64,000 bases of DNA. Source: GWB2-37-7 sp942492835. Its GTDB lineage: Bacteria > Bacillota > Clostridia > Lutisporales > Lutisporaceae. The notes under the pieces were generated by a model, which saw nothing but the letters and a program-made list of their open reading frames with translations, had not been told where the DNA came from and did no database searches. The position numbers and the translations under genes were made by a program. The stretch covers positions 1,054,001 to 1,118,000 of the forward strand of contig OW818645.1 in assembly GCA_942492835.1 (NCBI GenBank), read 5' to 3'. Of this stretch, positions 63,039 to 64,000 are shown one piece after another; positions within the stretch are counted from its first letter, which is position 1, and every line of letters starts with the position of its first letter.

Positions 63039-64000
63039 TTAATATAAATTTACTTCATGCTTACCTTCGGGCAAAATAATAGTATAATCACTGCTATTCT
63101 CTTTAATTTCTGTATTGAATATATCCCCATCAATTTTAATTTGCGAAGGCTTTTTATTTACTACTATATAAAATCTTCCTTCATTTGAATAACTAAAATT
63201 AATACTCTTACCTTGAGATACATCTGATATTTCACCATTTATACTTTCTATAAACAGTTTAGCATTGTTTTCTATATCTTGTACCTTAAGTCTATGTTCG
63301 CCACCAGGTATAATAACTCCCTGCATAGAAACAAAAGGCCACTTTTCTCCATCTATGTAATAGGTTTTTCCCTCTATATCAGTATTCCAAATAAACCTTT
63401 TGTCTGCATTTATGATGTATTCATTCTTTGATATTTCCTGAACCTTAATATCATTGCTTGTAGTGTATGGCGCAAGTTCCATATCAGTTTCTTCAAAAGT
63501 AGCTAGTGCATACAATATTACCTTGTCAGAATACTTACTGGCATTATTAATAAGCTGATACAGCTCCACACCTCGCTGCTTCTTAGTCGGATATACCTTT
63601 CCGCCTCTATCAATAACATTTATATCAATAGAGAGCTCATTTTCACCAGACATAATATTACGATATTCTTCTCCAATAACTTTATATCTATCCGGTCCAA
63701 GATTCCAAAGAGTAAATGGATCTTCAATTTGAAGCATAAAATGATATTTATCTTGCAGTTTTGCAATAGCTTCTGCATCTACCCCAATATGCTCTCTCAT
63801 GTTTTTATCTGCTATGCTGTCTATCACTGTTACACTAGTACTAAGATAAGGCTTTTCTTTCTTTAGATCGTCACATAGCAATAAAAAATCCTCATGGAGC
63901 TTTGTTATTAGCTCTACTCTGTAATCAACTACATTTTGTTTCATTTCCTCATTATATCTCCAATAGTACTTAGAAAGTGGATTAAAGACTTCAATGGGGT
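63039..64000 (-). CDS. Unrecognised protein, C-terminal part (cut by window edge)
   Basis: The frame is open through the right edge: upstream of the ATG at 63944 it continues as PIEVFNPLSKYYWRYNEE, so that ATG is internal and at least 319 residues are present. The first part (KLHEDFLLLCDDLKKEKPYL, then TVIDSI, YHFMLQIEDPFTLW) has a strand-helix pattern like the end of a TIM-barrel glycosidase-type domain; the last 100 residues are beta-rich (GGEHRLKVQDI... LPEGKHEVNLY). No family recognised. It is separated from the NRPS gene by a terminator. Confidence 0.7.
   Translation of the reverse strand, partial: PIEVFNPLSKYYWRYNEEMKQNVVDYRVELITKLHEDFLLLCDDLKKEKPYLSTSVTVIDSIADKNMREHIGVDAEAIAKLQDKYHFMLQIEDPFTLWNLGPDRYKVIGEEYRNIMSGENELSIDINVIDRGGKVYPTKKQRGVELYQLINNASKYSDKVILYALATFEETDMELAPYTTSNDIKVQEISKNEYIINADKRFIWNTDIEGKTYYIDGEKWPFVSMQGVIIPGGEHRLKVQDIENNAKLFIESINGEISDVSQGKSINFSYSNEGRFYIVVNKKPSQIKIDGDIFNTEIKENSSDYTIILPEGKHEVNLY

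Noticed and set aside
1..64000. tRNA, rRNA, CRISPR arrays, complete insertion sequences, phage genes
   Set aside because: None was seen on either strand; no transposase, integrase or regularly spaced repeats were found.

Overview
The window is AT-rich DNA from a low-GC Gram-positive bacterium, most likely a spore-forming member of the Clostridia. Strong AGGAGG-type ribosome binding sites, frequent GTG/TTG starts, T-box leaders in front of aminoacyl-tRNA synthetase genes, a GerS-like lipoprotein next to alanine racemase, an EndoA/MazF toxin pair, MurA, a TagA-type transferase and CsaB all fit. There are no rRNA or tRNA genes, no CRISPR array and no complete insertion sequence.

Bases 1-11,300 hold the 5' part of gltX with its T-box leader, a MefA-like MFS exporter divergent from an XRE-TPR regulator, an MTA/SAH nucleosidase - MFS - glycerophosphodiesterase operon, an AAA ATPase + TOPRIM pair that looks like a defence system, and a Lon-like protease.

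Bases 11,300-29,500 are mostly envelope and housekeeping genes. They include YitT and a TagA-family transferase; a forward run of murA, a GT4 glycosyltransferase and csaB; a convergent operon with an O-antigen-ligase-like protein, another GT4 and two DUF4330 proteins; then EndoAI/EndoA, GerS-like lipoprotein + alr, an NlpC/P60 protein, a CoA-disulfide reductase-rhodanese, and T-box-controlled trpS.

Bases 29,600-31,600 carry a compact cassette: a FabH-like ketosynthase III flanked by two small proteins that look SpoIIAA/STAS-like. Bases 31,650-38,460 form one six-gene operon for a surface polysaccharide or coat: GH16 hydrolase, processive GT2, VTC domain, DUF4956, CotH kinase with lamin-tail domain, and polysaccharide deacetylase.

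Bases 38,600-62,700 are an accessory region for a nonribosomal peptide. A serine-type C-A-PCP enzyme lies at one end. At the other lies a 3616-residue protein with three A-PCP modules, a thioesterase whose nucleophile is cysteine, and a complete MFS transporter fused to its C-terminus, so synthesis, release and export are on one chain. Between them are a truncated GNAT gene, a 20-codon ORF, a LuxR-type regulator whose best start is out of frame across an A8 tract, a 70-residue protein, and four related beta-rich proteins of unknown function, one of which looks like a chimera with an RCC1 repeat. The synthetase, its fused exporter, the regulator and the beta-rich proteins are the best candidate for an undescribed system. 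The window closes inside another unrecognised gene.
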